Shown here one piece after another: positions 1 to 8,977 of a stretch of DNA of 64,000 nucleotides (positions are counted from its first letter, which is position 1; every line of letters starts with the position of its first letter). A program made the position numbers and the translations under genes. The notes under the pieces are model-generated. The model did no database searches. It was not told where the DNA came from and saw only the letters and a program-made list of their open reading frames with translations. The DNA comes from Mesorhizobium sp. STM 4661 (GTDB taxonomy: Bacteria > Pseudomonadota > Alphaproteobacteria > Rhizobiales > Rhizobiaceae). The stretch covers positions 1 to 64,000 of the forward strand of contig NZ_CAAF010000038.1 in the NCBI RefSeq assembly GCF_000359125.1, written 5' to 3'.

Positions 1-106
1 ACAAGGGGTGAGATTGGCAGCCTTGGCCGCAGCGCCCAGAACGGGCGAGGGCGAGCGGAAAATTCAATTCGAAGCGACTGCCTATGTATGGCGGTCTTGG
101 TGCTCA

Positions 107-343
107 TCAACGGCGCGAGAGCGGCTGGATTTCGAACGGGTCGGGCGCCGGCATTTGCGGCAACGTCCCCTCGGCCGCGCGTTTGCGATGATGGGCCAGC
201 GAACATTGCGGCGAACACAAGATACCGCGATCCGTCCAGTAGGCGGCGCCGTTTTCGATCTTGCCCTTATGGTAGGAAAAGCCTGTCGCCCGATAGGGCA
301 GGCCGCATTCGATGCAGCGATAGGCGTCAGGTCTGGCCAGCAT
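107..343 (-). CDS. small hypothetical zinc-ribbon-like protein
   Basis: A protein of about 78 residues that I cannot assign to a named family. It carries a CIEC pair near the N-terminus and a CSPQC pair about 30 residues later, spaced like a treble-clef or zinc-ribbon knuckle, so metal binding is plausible. The C-terminal third is rich in Arg and His. I use the ATG at 343; an in-frame TTG at 361 would add six residues, and neither has a convincing ribosome binding site. It is transcribed away from the acyl-CoA dehydrogenase gene. No signal peptide or membrane segment is seen. That it is a real gene rests on the cysteine pattern, not on recognised homology. Confidence 0.55.
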   Translation of the reverse strand: MLARPDAYRCIECGLPYRATGFSYHKGKIENGAAYWTDRGILCSPQCSLAHHRKRAAEGTLPQMPAPDPFEIQPLSRR

Positions 344-541
344 GGCGCGGTTCCGATCCAAGGTCTTGCGCCGGTCGAATTTGATCCGGCTTCGCGGAAT
401 TTAGCGTGCGCCGCGGCAATTGCAAAATCCGCGTGACAAAATTTGACGTTTACGTAAAAAGAAGATGAGAGACCGTTCTTGGGGCGGATGGTTTTGCGAC
501 CGCGCTGGCCCTAGGGTCGGCGAGCAGGAGGACAAAGCGGC

Positions 542-2308
542 ATGTATCGGGCACCTGTCAAGGACATCGCCTTCACGTTGAAGCACGTCGCTGGCCTGAA
601 GCCGGCGCTCGACGCAGGCATCTTTGGCGATCTTGGCGAAGACCTGGTCGATGCCATTCTGGCGGAAGCCGGCCGCTTCGCCAGCGAGGAGGTGGCGCTG
701 CTCTACAAGATCGGTGACGAACAAGGTGCTGTGCTGAAGGATGCGGCTGTGACCATGCCGCCCGGCTGGAAGGCGCTTTATCGCCGCTGGATCGATGGCG
801 GCTGGAACGCGCTGTCGGCACCAGAGGAATTCGGCGGCCAGGGCCTGCCGACCATGCTCGGCGTTGCCGCGCTCGAAATGTGGAACTCCGCCGCCATGGC
901 TTTCGGCATCGGCCCGACGCTGACCATGGGCGCGGTGGAGGCGCTCGACAAGCACGCTTCACAGGCGCTGAAGGCGAAATATCTCGAAAAGCTCGTCTCC
1001 GGCGAATGGATGGGCACGATGAACCTGACCGAGTCGCAGGCGGGCTCGGATCTGAATGCCTTGCGCGCCCGTGCCGAGCCGGCCGGCGATGGCATCTATC
1101 GTATCTTCGGCCAGAAGATATTCATCACCTATGGCGAGCACGACCTCACCGACAACATCGTCCATCTGGTGCTGGCGCGGCTGCCGGACGCGCCGGCCGG
1201 CACGCGTGGCATTTCGCTGTTCCTGGTGCCGAAATTCCTGGTTGGCGACGATGGCGCGCTCGGCGCGCGCAACGACGTCTTCTGCTCCGGGCTGGAGCAC
1301 AAGCTCGGTATCCACGCCTCGCCGACCTGCACCATGATCTATGGCGATGGTTTCGAAGGGGCGTCGCCTGGCGCGATCGGCTGGCTGGTCGGCGAGGAGA
1401 ACAGGGGCCTCGCCTGCATGTTCACCATGATGAACAATGCCCGCCTTGCCATCGGCATGCAGGGCGTCGCGATCGCCGAGATGGCGACGCAGAAGGCGAT
1501 CGCCTATGCCAATGAACGCCGGCAAGGCAAGGCTGCAAGCTATGAAGGCCCCGGCATGACGCCGATCGTTCATCACCCCGACGTGCAGCGCAATCTCTTG
1601 ACCATGAAGGCGCTGACGCAGATTGCGCGGGCCATCAGCTATTCCTGCGCGCATGCCATCGATCGGGCGCGCGTCTCGGACGGCGACGCCGCGCATTGGC
1701 GCGACCGCGCCAATCTGCTGACGCCGCTGGCCAAGGCCTTCTCCACCGATGTCGGCGTCGAGGTTGCCTCGCTTGGGCTGCAGGTGCATGGCGGCATGGG
1801 GTTCATCGAGGAGACGGGCGCGGCGGCGCTTTATCGCGACGCGCGCATCGCACCGATCTATGAAGGCACCAACGGCATCCAGGCGATCGATCTGGTGGCG
1901 CGCAAATTGCCGCTCGGCGGCGGCGAGCATGTGCATGGCTACATCGTCGAACTGGCGGCGATGGCCAATTCCGTGCGGACCTCGAACCTCAGGGGTTTTG
2001 GCCGCACGGCGGACAGCCTCGACCGGGCGCTGGACGACCTCACTGAAGCGACGCGCTTCCTGCAAAAGCTGCTCGCCGACGGTCGTTCGGACGAGGCGCT
2101 GGCCGGCGCCACGCCCTATCTCAGGCTATTCTCGCTTGCCGCCGGCGGCGCCTATCTGGCGCGCGGCGCGCTTGCCGACCAAAGCCGCGTGCCGCTGTGC
2201 CGTTTCTTTGCCGAAAATCTGCTTGGCGAGGTGCGCGCGCTGAAGGAGCGCGTCATTGGCGGCGCCGAAAGCCTTGCCGACGCCGGCAAGGCGCTGATTT
2301 CTGCCTGA
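542..2308 (+). CDS. acyl-CoA dehydrogenase, long DmdC/FadE-like type
   Basis: A flavoprotein of 588 residues expected to oxidise an acyl-CoA to its 2-enoyl form, passing electrons to ETF. It has the N-terminal, beta and C-terminal acyl-CoA dehydrogenase domains plus the extra C-terminal domain of the roughly 590-residue DmdC-like subgroup. The segment IAPIYEGTNGIQ holds the probable catalytic Glu (residue 441), and MNLTESQAGSDL is the flavin/substrate motif. The ATG follows a strong AGGAGGA box. An enoyl-CoA hydratase starts 33 bases downstream on the same strand, so the pair probably performs consecutive beta-oxidation-type steps. The substrate cannot be read from sequence; 3-methylmercaptopropionyl-CoA is possible for this subgroup but unproven. 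Confidence 0.93.
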   Translation: MYRAPVKDIAFTLKHVAGLKPALDAGIFGDLGEDLVDAILAEAGRFASEEVALLYKIGDEQGAVLKDAAVTMPPGWKALYRRWIDGGWNALSAPEEFGGQGLPTMLGVAALEMWNSAAMAFGIGPTLTMGAVEALDKHASQALKAKYLEKLVSGEWMGTMNLTESQAGSDLNALRARAEPAGDGIYRIFGQKIFITYGEHDLTDNIVHLVLARLPDAPAGTRGISLFLVPKFLVGDDGALGARNDVFCSGLEHKLGIHASPTCTMIYGDGFEGASPGAIGWLVGEENRGLACMFTMMNNARLAIGMQGVAIAEMATQKAIAYANERRQGKAASYEGPGMTPIVHHPDVQRNLLTMKALTQIARAISYSCAHAIDRARVSDGDAAHWRDRANLLTPLAKAFSTDVGVEVASLGLQVHGGMGFIEETGAAALYRDARIAPIYEGTNGIQAIDLVARKLPLGGGEHVHGYIVELAAMANSVRTSNLRGFGRTADSLDRALDDLTEATRFLQKLLADGRSDEALAGATPYLRLFSLAAGGAYLARGALADQSRVPLCRFFAENLLGEVRALKERVIGGAESLADAGKALISA

Positions 2309-2341
2309 TTTTCTCAGCCCTGACGTTCACAAGGAAAAACC

Positions 2342-3097
2342 GTGACAGACCATATACTCGTCGAGCGCCGGGGCGCCATCCAGATCATCCGCATGAACCG
2401 CCCGGACAAGAAGAATGCCTTGACGCGTGCCATGTACGCGAAAATGTCTGCCGCCCTTGCCGAGGGCGACGCCGATCCGGCGGTCCGCGTCCATGTTTTC
2501 CTTGGCGTGCCCGGCGCCTTCTCATCCGGCAACGATCTTGCCGATTTCATGGTTGTCGCCACCGGCGGCGAGGGCGGCACCGAGGTCTGGGATTTCCTGA
2601 TGGCGCTGGCCAGGGTGGAAAAGCCCATGGTCTCCGGCGTCGACGGCATCGCGGTCGGCATCGGCACCACGCTCAATTTGCATTGCGACCTGACCTTCGC
2701 CACGCCGCGCACCGTGTTCCGCACACCCTTCGTCGATCTCGGCCTGGTGCCCGAGGCGGGGTCCAGCCTGCTCGCGCCTGAGATTCTCGGCCGGCAAGGC
2801 GCCTTCGCGCTGCTTGGGCTCGGCGAAGGGTTTTCCGCCGAGCGGGCGAAGGCCGCCGGGCTGATCTATGAAGTGGTCGAGGAAGAGGCGCTCGAATCCT
2901 CGGCTCTGGCCGCCGCCGCCCAGATCGCGGCCAAGCCGCCGCAGGCGCTGAAGATAGCGCGCGACCTGATGCGCGGCTCGCGTGAGGATCTTGTCGCCCG
3001 CATCGGCGAGGAGAGCGAACATTTCCGCGAGCGTCTCAAATCCGACGAGGCTCGCGCCGCTCTGACGGCTTTCATGACCAGGAAGAAGGCAGGTTGA
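2342..3097 (+). CDS. enoyl-CoA hydratase/isomerase family protein
   Basis: A 251-residue crotonase-fold protein that probably hydrates or isomerises an enoyl-CoA. The oxyanion-hole segment AFSSGND lies at about residues 59-65, the second glycine-rich segment near residues 100-110, and the LVPEAGSS motif holds the family's catalytic-region Glu at 138. The first catalytic Glu of classical hydratases is not obvious, so an isomerase or other crotonase activity is possible. It starts with GTG just after an AAGGAAAA box and forms a likely two-gene operon with the upstream acyl-CoA dehydrogenase. No targeting signal is seen, so it should be cytoplasmic. Confidence 0.92.
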   Translation: MTDHILVERRGAIQIIRMNRPDKKNALTRAMYAKMSAALAEGDADPAVRVHVFLGVPGAFSSGNDLADFMVVATGGEGGTEVWDFLMALARVEKPMVSGVDGIAVGIGTTLNLHCDLTFATPRTVFRTPFVDLGLVPEAGSSLLAPEILGRQGAFALLGLGEGFSAERAKAAGLIYEVVEEEALESSALAAAAQIAAKPPQALKIARDLMRGSREDLVARIGEESEHFRERLKSDEARAALTAFMTRKKAG

Positions 3098-3129
3098 AGG
3101 CAGTGTGGCCTGATGACGCGGGCTATGGT

Positions 3130-3187
3130 GCCGGGCGTCAAGCCGACGCAGCGCTCGCTTGGTCCAGCGGATTCTTTTGCGGCTCAT
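3130..3187 (-). pseudogene. truncated ParE/RelE-like toxin remnant
   Basis: The ATG overlaps the stop of the upstream antitoxin as ATGA, the usual toxin-antitoxin coupling. The first 18 residues (MSRKRIRWTKRALRRLDA) match the start of ParE-type toxins in length, charge and the WT-x-x-A-L-x-x-L pattern. After that the frame loses all resemblance and runs antisense into the enoyl-CoA hydratase gene, so about four fifths of the toxin is missing. The coordinates mark only the recognisable part. It is probably a deletion remnant, leaving the antitoxin orphaned. The family match is my recognition of a short N-terminus, not a search result. Confidence 0.6.
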
Positions 3188-3444
3188 GCTTGGCGGGCGG
3201 ACTTGACGTATTTTCCGACAACAGCAGCTACATCACGATCACTGGCAAAATCGCCGCGCTCGGCTTCGGCCAACCCGGCCTCTATCTCGGCGAGTTGCCA
3301 TTCTTCACGGGTTACAAAGTCCTCAATGGCCTGCGCGGCCACGTAGGATCGCGAACGATCGAGCTTCTCGGCAAGCTGGTCAAGCCTGTTCGCGGTTTCG
3401 TCCGGGACGCGCACGGTAAAGGCCGTCATGGTCGTAACTTTCAT
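3184..3444 (-). CDS. ribbon-helix-helix (CopG/ParD-type) antitoxin, orphan
   Basis: An 86-residue protein beginning MKVTTMTAFTVRVPDE. The beta strand TAFTVRVP followed by two helices (ANRLDQLAEKLDRSRSYVAAQAIEDF) is a typical RHH DNA-binding fold; the acidic C-terminus (AEIEAGLAEAERGD) resembles the toxin-neutralising tail of ParD-like antitoxins. Starts at 3444 and 3429 are both possible; I chose 3444 because the palindrome ends exactly before it. Its stop overlaps the start of a truncated ParE-like toxin, so it now probably acts alone, either as a leftover or as an autoregulator. Longer upstream starts would run through the operator. Confidence 0.8.
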   Translation of the reverse strand: MKVTTMTAFTVRVPDETANRLDQLAEKLDRSRSYVAAQAIEDFVTREEWQLAEIEAGLAEAERGDFASDRDVAAVVGKYVKSARQA

Positions 3445-3473
3445 TTGGTTCACCATGATTATTGGTGAACCAA
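3445..3473. promoter_or_regulatory. 10-bp inverted repeat, likely RHH operator
   Basis: A perfect inverted repeat, TTGGTTCACC and GGTGAACCAA, separated by nine A/T-rich bases. It abuts the antitoxin start codon on the upstream side, covering where the ribosome binding site and promoter should lie. Antitoxins of this class commonly repress their own operon from such a site. A role as a transcription terminator for the convergent-side LysE gene is an alternative, but no T tract follows. Confidence 0.6.
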
Positions 3474-3532
3474 GGTGGTTCGACAAGGATTACCCTGAGG
3501 CATCCGGGACAATCGGTGAAAGTGCACTCCCT

Positions 3533-4165
3533 CTACCGGTGCTCGGTCGCAATGCGGATGCCGAGGCCGATCAGCACCACTCCGGTCATGCCCTCGATGA
3601 CGCGGCGGATCGATGGCCGGCGCAGGAAATCGCCCGCCTTGGCGACGACCGTCGCGTAGAGCGTCAGCCAGACGAAGGTCATGACGGCAAAGACCGCTCC
3701 CAGACCAAGCAATGCCGCGAAGCTTTCCCCACCGGGCGGCACGAACTGAGGCAAAAGGCTGGCGAAGAACACCGCCATCTTCGGATTGGAGAGATCGCTG
3801 ATCAGGCCCTGGCGAAAGGCGCTTGCCGCCGTCAGCCGCCGCGAAGGCTTGGCGATGGCCGCCCTCTCCGCCTGATGAGACGGCCGCCAAGCCTCCCGCG
3901 GCGCCTTGACGCCGAGATAAATCAGATAGGCGGCGCCGGCATATTTGACGGCCAGGAAAAGCGGTTCCGAGGCCACCAGCAGGGCGACGATGCCGGCACT
4001 GGTAGCCAGCGCCCAGATCGTCTGGCCGCCGGCGATGCCGAGCGCGGTGAACACGCCGCCGGCGCGGCCGCCGAGAAGTGCGTTACGGATGGTGATGGCC
4101 GTGTCCGGTCCGGGCGTGGCGAGGATGACGAACGAGACGCCGAGAAAGGCCAGGAACAGGCTCAT
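3533..4165 (-). CDS. LysE/RhtB family amino-acid exporter
   Basis: A 210-residue integral membrane protein of the LysE/RhtB translocator family, which exports amino acids or related compounds across the inner membrane. The family signature ATPGPD lies at residues 16-21 within the first helix, followed by the glycine-rich GGRAGGVFTALGIAGGQ loop. Hydrophobic stretches fit about six membrane spans, and the length is normal for the family. pdxH lies 66 bases upstream on the same strand, so co-transcription is possible. Substrate is not predictable from the sequence. Confidence 0.92.
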   Translation of the reverse strand: MSLFLAFLGVSFVILATPGPDTAITIRNALLGGRAGGVFTALGIAGGQTIWALATSAGIVALLVASEPLFLAVKYAGAAYLIYLGVKAPREAWRPSHQAERAAIAKPSRRLTAASAFRQGLISDLSNPKMAVFFASLLPQFVPPGGESFAALLGLGAVFAVMTFVWLTLYATVVAKAGDFLRRPSIRRVIEGMTGVVLIGLGIRIATEHR

Positions 4166-4231
4166 GGATCACCCTCTTTGCGACTGGCGCGGCGCAGGAT
4201 CCTGTCTTGCCGCACGGTCTTCGAAAACCTG

Positions 4232-4849
4232 CTACGGATAAAGCCTCGTCTTGTCCCAACCGCCTTGGGCATCGCGGGAAAAGACGATGCGGTCGTGCAG
4301 CCGGAACGGCCGGTCGTGCCAGAACTCGATCGTCCGCGGCACGATGCGAAAGCCCGACCAGTGCTTTGGCCGCGGAATTTCGCCGATCGGATAGCGCGCG
4401 GTGTATTCGGCAACGGCCTTCTCCAGCGCGAAGCGGCTTTCCAGCGGCCGCGACTGTTTCGACGCCCAGGCGCCGATGCGGCTGCCGCGCGGGCGCGTCG
4501 CGTAATAGGCATCCGCTTCCGGCTCGCTGACGATTTCCACCGGCCCGCGCACGCGCACCTGCCGGCGCAGCGATTTCCAGTGGAAGCACATCGCCGCCTT
4601 CATGCTGCCAAGAATCTCGCGGCCCTTGGCGCTCTCGAAATTCGTATAGAAGACAAACCCGCTTTCATCGAACCCCTTGAGCAGCACCATCCGCACATCC
4701 GGCATGCCCTCGGCATCGACGGTTGCCAGCGCCACGCCGTTGGCATCGTTGATCTCGCTCTTCGTCGCGTCCTCGAGCCATGCGGCAAAAAGGCGGAACG
4801 GCTCGGCGACCTCGGTAAAGTCACTGCTTGTTAACCCGGTTTCGCTCAT
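4232..4849 (-). CDS. pdxH: pyridoxamine 5'-phosphate oxidase
   Basis: A cytoplasmic FMN enzyme of 205 residues that oxidises pyridoxamine or pyridoxine 5'-phosphate to pyridoxal 5'-phosphate, the last step of vitamin B6 salvage. Recognisable PdxH segments are [17 protein letters not shown] (FMN binding), the [12 protein letters not shown] substrate loop, and the C-terminal [11 protein letters not shown]...[12 protein letters not shown] block. Length and order are normal for the family. It is divergent from the following surface lipoprotein gene, with only about 40 bases between starts. The neighbourhood with dnaJ-like and fabI genes is conserved in rhizobia and Brucella from memory. Confidence 0.96.
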   Translation of the reverse strand: MSETGLTSSDFTEVAEPFRLFAAWLEDATKSEINDANGVALATVDAEGMPDVRMVLLKGFDESGFVFYTNFESAKGREILGSMKAAMCFHWKSLRRQVRVRGPVEIVSEPEADAYYATRPRGSRIGAWASKQSRPLESRFALEKAVAEYTARYPIGEIPRPKHWSGFRIVPRTIEFWHDRPFRLHDRIVFSRDAQGGWDKTRLYP

Positions 4850-4890
4850 AGTTTTTCCAAATCCTGATCGCCGGCTGGGGAGATTGCCGA

Positions 4891-5352
4891 TTGTCGCGTA
4901 TCGCGCAAGCTTTTGACAGCAGGCAACGGAGCGTATTTGCTTCGGCCAGCGCCAAAGCCGCGATCGTGCTGGTCGCCCTGCCGCTGGCCGCCTGCGGTGG
5001 CGGCGGCTTCAGTCTGGAGCAGGCCGAGGTCGACCGCACGATCCTGACCAGCAGCACGTCAGCCGCCGCTTCGCCGATCGATCAGGATCGCGCCTCGGAC
5101 CAGACGACGATCCGCAACGCAGTGTCTTCCGCCGATATCGAGGAACTCCGCGGGCAGGCCGTTCCTTGGGCGAATTCCGACACAGGGTCGCGCGGCTCCA
5201 TTACCGAGCTGGCGGAGTTCAAGGACAGCGGCCAGACCTGCCGCCGCTTCACCGCGTCGCGCGAAAGCTTCGACGGTGTCGCTCTGTTCAAGGGCGAGGT
5301 GTGCCTGGCCGGCGCCGGCGCCTGGCGCATGCAGGACTTCAAGGCGCTTTAA
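4891..5352 (+). CDS. RT0821/Lpp0805-like surface lipoprotein
   Basis: A 153-residue envelope protein. Residues 20-40 form a hydrophobic export signal ending in a lipobox-like [10 protein letters not shown], so lipidation is likely. The mature part has the pattern [26 protein letters not shown], and a C-terminal CRRFTASRE...[19 protein letters not shown] block that I recognise from the RT0821/Lpp0805 (17-kDa-antigen-like) family; two cysteines there could pair. The start is a TTG preceded by a GGGGAGA box eight bases upstream; no better start is visible. Its 3' end overlaps the convergent M20 peptidase gene by four bases. Function is unknown beyond a likely outer-membrane location. Confidence 0.82.
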   Translation: MSRIAQAFDSRQRSVFASASAKAAIVLVALPLAACGGGGFSLEQAEVDRTILTSSTSAAASPIDQDRASDQTTIRNAVSSADIEELRGQAVPWANSDTGSRGSITELAEFKDSGQTCRRFTASRESFDGVALFKGEVCLAGAGAWRMQDFKAL

Positions 5353-6752
5353 GTCTTCCAGACCGCATATTGCGCGAGTTGCCCGTTCGGCTCGCCCAAA
5401 TCCCAGTAAAGTCCTGCCATCAGCCCCAAGCCTTCTCGGGCAATGGCAACCGGCAGATGCTCATTGGGCGCGTGCTGCGAACATCCTGGATAGGAATGCG
5501 GGACCCAAATGGTCGGCATTTCAAGAACTTCGGAGAAGATGTCGTTCGGGAGTGATCCGCCGAGGCTCGGCAGAATGGCGGGTTTCTTTCCCGTCGTGCG
5601 GGCAATCGAATCGACCACCCAACTGACCCACGGGTGCTTCGGATCGAGCCGCGTCGCGTGAAAAACTTCATCGCGCGCTTTCGCAATCCGCACGGTCGAA
5701 AAACCGCCGCGGTCCAGATGCCGGCGCAAGGCAGGGAGGACGTCCTGCACGTCCACCCCGGTGACGAAGCGAAGCTGACAGCGTGACCAGGCTCGGGGCG
5801 GGATGGCGCCAACAGGCGTTCTTGGGTTCCCCGCCTCGAAGGCAAGCACCGAAAATGAGCACCACGCAAAAACCTTCTCCGCGGAGGTCAGGCCAGGCTC
5901 GCCCCAATCGGGATCGATCTTGGGCTCCTCCGTGCCGCTCTCCACCTCACAGTCCGCAAGAACGCGTCGCACATCGTCGGGAATGCTTGTCGGAAGCCAC
6001 TCCGGAATCCGGATTTTTCCGGTCGGTTCGGTGATGCTCGCAATGGCATGGGCAAGTTGAATGGCTGGATCCGAGAGGAGACCGCCCCAGTTTCCCGAAT
6101 GATGGCCGCCCTTCCGCGCATCAATCCAGATGTCGAAGGAGATGGAGCCGCGCGAGCCCAAAAAAACGGTGGGCCTTTCGGCGGAGAGGCGAGGGCCGTC
6201 CGAGGCGATCAGCACGTCCGAGCGGAACAATTCCTTGTGGGTGTTGGCCAGTTCCCGCAGGCCGGGCGAGACCCGTTCCTCCCCCATTTCGATCAGATAC
6301 TTGGCATTGAAGCCGAGCCTTCCGCGCGTCTCGATCACAGCTCGAAGCGCGCCGACGTTTATCGAATGCTGGCCTTTGTTGTCGGCGACGCCGCGTCCGT
6401 ACCATCTGTTGTCACGTTCGGTCAGACGCCACGGCGAAAGACCCTCATCCCACTCGTCATCCAACCCGCGAATCACGTCGCCGTGGCCATAGCCAAGTAC
6501 CGTCGGACGCGCGGCGTCCTCCGTGCGTTCGGCGAAAAAGAATGGCCAGCCGTTCTGGTTAAGCGTTCGGCAGGCAAAGCCAAGTGCTTCGAATGCCGGC
6601 CTTATCTCAGCCTCGATATAGTCAACCAGCACATGTTCGCGATCAGGGTTCTGGCTCTCTGTCGGCATGCTGATCCGACGGGCCAAATCCTCCCGGAAAG
6701 CGCCTGAATCGAAGTAAGCCTCCGACCGAGCTATCGCAGCCTCGCGCGTCAT
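5349..6752 (-). CDS. M20 family metallopeptidase
   Basis: A 467-residue zinc hydrolase of the M20 (ArgE/DapE/carboxypeptidase G2) family, probably a dipeptidase or amidohydrolase. Expected metal ligands are His90 and the Asp of the YGHGDV segment, Asp124 in GRGVADNKGQ, and the Glu pair in EMGEERVSPG near residues 156-164. The middle part is the dimerisation (lid) domain. No signal peptide is visible. It overlaps the convergent lipoprotein gene by four bases at the 3' ends. About 230 bases separate its start from the divergent DnaJ-like gene, where I see no other gene. Confidence 0.9.
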   Translation of the reverse strand: MTREAAIARSEAYFDSGAFREDLARRISMPTESQNPDREHVLVDYIEAEIRPAFEALGFACRTLNQNGWPFFFAERTEDAARPTVLGYGHGDVIRGLDDEWDEGLSPWRLTERDNRWYGRGVADNKGQHSINVGALRAVIETRGRLGFNAKYLIEMGEERVSPGLRELANTHKELFRSDVLIASDGPRLSAERPTVFLGSRGSISFDIWIDARKGGHHSGNWGGLLSDPAIQLAHAIASITEPTGKIRIPEWLPTSIPDDVRRVLADCEVESGTEEPKIDPDWGEPGLTSAEKVFAWCSFSVLAFEAGNPRTPVGAIPPRAWSRCQLRFVTGVDVQDVLPALRRHLDRGGFSTVRIAKARDEVFHATRLDPKHPWVSWVVDSIARTTGKKPAILPSLGGSLPNDIFSEVLEMPTIWVPHSYPGCSQHAPNEHLPVAIAREGLGLMAGLYWDLGEPNGQLAQYAVWKT

Positions 6753-6980
6753 GCCTTCAGCCTAGCATCGGTGGTCTTGGACGGCCAGTATCCGTTCCGC
6801 CGTGCCATGCGTCCGTCGCCAAATCCCTCTTGTCTCAAACCATCGCCGGCTCAATGACCAGACCTAATCTCATCGTGCTCCAATTCCACCGCCAATCTGG
6901 CTATGCACCACTGGAATTTCTTCCTATGCAAGCGCATATAGGAAGCGACTGTAGATTCACCCTTCTTGCAGGCAGGAAGC

Positions 6981-7907
6981 ATGCGCGACCCCTATGAGGT
7001 GCTGGGCGTTGCCAAGAACGCATCGGCCAAGGACATAAAATCGGCGTACCGCAAACTCGCCAAGAAGCATCATCCGGACCAGAACCCGAATGATCCCAAG
7101 GCGAAGGACCGTTTTGCCGCCGCCAACCAGGCTTACGAGATCGTCGGCGACGAGAAGGCCCGCGCGGCTTTCGATCGCGGCGAGATCGACGCCGACGGCA
7201 AGCCGCGTTTCCAAGGTTTCGAGGGTGCAGCGGGCGGCGGCGATCCTTTTTCCGGCTTTCGCCGGCAACAGGGACCGGGCGGTTCGCGATTCGAGTTTCG
7301 CTCCGGTCGCCCCGGCGGCGATCCGTTCGACGGCAACAGCGATATCTTCAGTCAGATTTTCGGCGATGCCTTTTCGGGAGCGCGCGGCGCAGGTGCTGGC
7401 GAACGCTGGCAGGCCCAGCCCGGCGCCGACCTGAACGTGACGCTCGACATCACCATCGAGGAAGCGGCGACCGCGGAGAAGGTGACCGCGATGTTCCCCG
7501 ACGGCCGCAAGATCGCCGTCAAGCTGCCGGCCTATGTCGAGGACGGCCAGACCATCCGGCTGAAGGGGCAGGGCGAGCAAGGGCCGCAGCCGGGCGACGC
7601 GCTGGTCAAGATCCACTTTCGGCGGCATCCGCGCTATCGTGTCGATGGCCGCGACCTGCATGCCGACCTGCCGGTGGCGCTGGCCGATGCGGTGCTTGGC
7701 GCCAAGGTGGCGGTCGAGACGCCGACCGGCAAGCTCGCGGTCAACGTCCCCGCCTGGTCGAGCTCGGACAAGGTGCTGCGGCTGAAGGGCAGGGGCCTGC
7801 CGGAAAAAGCCGGCGGTCACGGCGATCTCTATGCGCATGTGCGGCTGATGTTGCCGGAAGGCGGCGACAGCGATCTCGAAGCGCTGCTGCGCCGCCGAAA
7901 AGGTTGA
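6981..7907 (+). CDS. DnaJ/CbpA-like co-chaperone without zinc domain
   Basis: A 308-residue J-domain protein that should stimulate DnaK ATPase. The J domain occupies residues 1-65 with the HPD motif at 31-33. A Gly/Phe/Arg-rich linker (about residues 70-130) follows, then the two-part DnaJ C-terminal substrate-binding domain with LKGQGEQG and LKGRGLP turns. The cysteine-rich zinc domain of true DnaJ is absent, so it is a CbpA/class B type. An AGGAAG box six bases before the ATG decides the start; an in-frame TTG at 6966 is less likely. fabI follows about 100 bases downstream on the same strand. Confidence 0.93.
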   Translation: MRDPYEVLGVAKNASAKDIKSAYRKLAKKHHPDQNPNDPKAKDRFAAANQAYEIVGDEKARAAFDRGEIDADGKPRFQGFEGAAGGGDPFSGFRRQQGPGGSRFEFRSGRPGGDPFDGNSDIFSQIFGDAFSGARGAGAGERWQAQPGADLNVTLDITIEEAATAEKVTAMFPDGRKIAVKLPAYVEDGQTIRLKGQGEQGPQPGDALVKIHFRRHPRYRVDGRDLHADLPVALADAVLGAKVAVETPTGKLAVNVPAWSSSDKVLRLKGRGLPEKAGGHGDLYAHVRLMLPEGGDSDLEALLRRRKG

Positions 7908-8014
7908 TCATACCGTATTGTCCCCCGAACTGTCGGTTTTGAACGCTTGAAGGGGCTCTGTGCCTGTGCGATAGGGCTCTCCACAAAGCAGAAAATCTTG
8001 CGGAGAGCGCTCAC

Positions 8015-8833
8015 ATGGCGGGTGGACAGGGCATTATGGCCGGCAAACGCGGGCTCATCCTTGGCGTCGCGAACAATCGGTCGATCGCCTATGGCATCGC
8101 CAAGGCCTGTGTCGACCATGGCGCCGAGATTGCGCTGACCTATCAGGGCGAGGCGTTCAAGAAGCGTGTCGAGCCACTGGCGGCGGAGCTCAACGCGCAT
8201 GTCGCCGGCCATTGCGACGTAACCGATCCGGCAACCCTCGACGCGGTTTTCGACGACATCGCCAAGCATTGGGGCAAGCTCGACTTTCTCGTCCACGCCA
8301 TCGCCTTTTCCGACAAGGATGAACTGACCGGCCGTTATGTCGAGACGACGCGCGACAATTTCCTGCGCACCATGGACATTTCGGTGTATTCCTTCACCAC
8401 CATCGCCAAGCGCGCCGAGGCGTTGATGGGCGAGGGTGGCTCGCTGCTGACGCTGACCTATTATGGCGCGGAAAAGGTGATGCCGCACTACAACGTCATG
8501 GGTGTGGCCAAGGCGGCGCTGGAAGCCAGCGTGCGCTACCTCGCCGTCGACCTCGGCGCCAGGAAGATTCGCGTCAACGCCATCTCGGCCGGGCCGATCA
8601 AGACGCTTGCCGCCTCCGGCATCGGCGATTTCCGCTACATCCTGAAGTGGAATGAATACAATTCGCCGCTGAAGCGGACGGTCACGCAGGAGGAGGTCGG
8701 CGATTCCGGTGTGTACTTCCTGTCCGACCTGTCGCGCGGCGTCACCGGCGAGATCCACCATGTCGATTCCGGCTACCATGTCGTCGGCATGAAGGCCGTC
8801 GATGCGCCTGATATTTCGACCGTCAAGGACTAG
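8015..8833 (+). CDS. fabI: enoyl-[acyl-carrier-protein] reductase (NADH)
   Basis: A 272-residue short-chain dehydrogenase that reduces enoyl-ACP in the last step of each fatty-acid elongation cycle. The nucleotide-binding motif GVANNRSIAYG (17-27) is the FabI form of the Rossmann turn, and the catalytic pair Tyr159/Lys166 lies in HYNVMGVAKA, with the additional YY at 149-150. The length is normal. ATG at 8015 follows a CGGAGAG box; a second in-frame ATG at residue 8 is possible. Its stop codon touches the palindromic repeat that follows. Rhizobia often carry two fabI copies, so essentiality cannot be assumed. Confidence 0.96.
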   Translation: MAGGQGIMAGKRGLILGVANNRSIAYGIAKACVDHGAEIALTYQGEAFKKRVEPLAAELNAHVAGHCDVTDPATLDAVFDDIAKHWGKLDFLVHAIAFSDKDELTGRYVETTRDNFLRTMDISVYSFTTIAKRAEALMGEGGSLLTLTYYGAEKVMPHYNVMGVAKAALEASVRYLAVDLGARKIRVNAISAGPIKTLAASGIGDFRYILKWNEYNSPLKRTVTQEEVGDSGVYFLSDLSRGVTGEIHHVDSGYHVVGMKAVDAPDISTVKD

Positions 8834-8902
8834 AGCATCATCCCGAACCGAAGGTCCGCGTTAGCGAAAAGTGGCAGCCGGTTTTCGGACAAGATCATGC
8901 TC
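8833..8902. repeat. rhizobial intergenic palindromic element
   Basis: The 70-bp element begins at the last base of the fabI stop. Its ends are inverted copies (GAGCATCATC and GATCATGCTC, one mismatch), and inside are CGAAAAGTGG and CCGGTTTTCGG half sites that can pair. From memory this is the common Hyphomicrobiales intergenic repeat with a CCGAAAAGTGG...CCGGTTTTCGG core, similar in character to RIME/REP elements. It may act as a terminator or mRNA-stabilising hairpin behind fabI. No coding function is seen. Confidence 0.75.
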
Positions 8903-8977
8903 AATCTAAAAGACAAATAGCTCCCTCCACGAACACCAGCCCTGCCTGTCTGCTCCTGATCTCACCCGGATGACCTG

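Noticed and set aside
8..436. Open plus-strand frame at the left edge
   Set aside because: It overlaps the minus-strand zinc-ribbon gene, lacks motifs, and its composition is that of a shadow frame.
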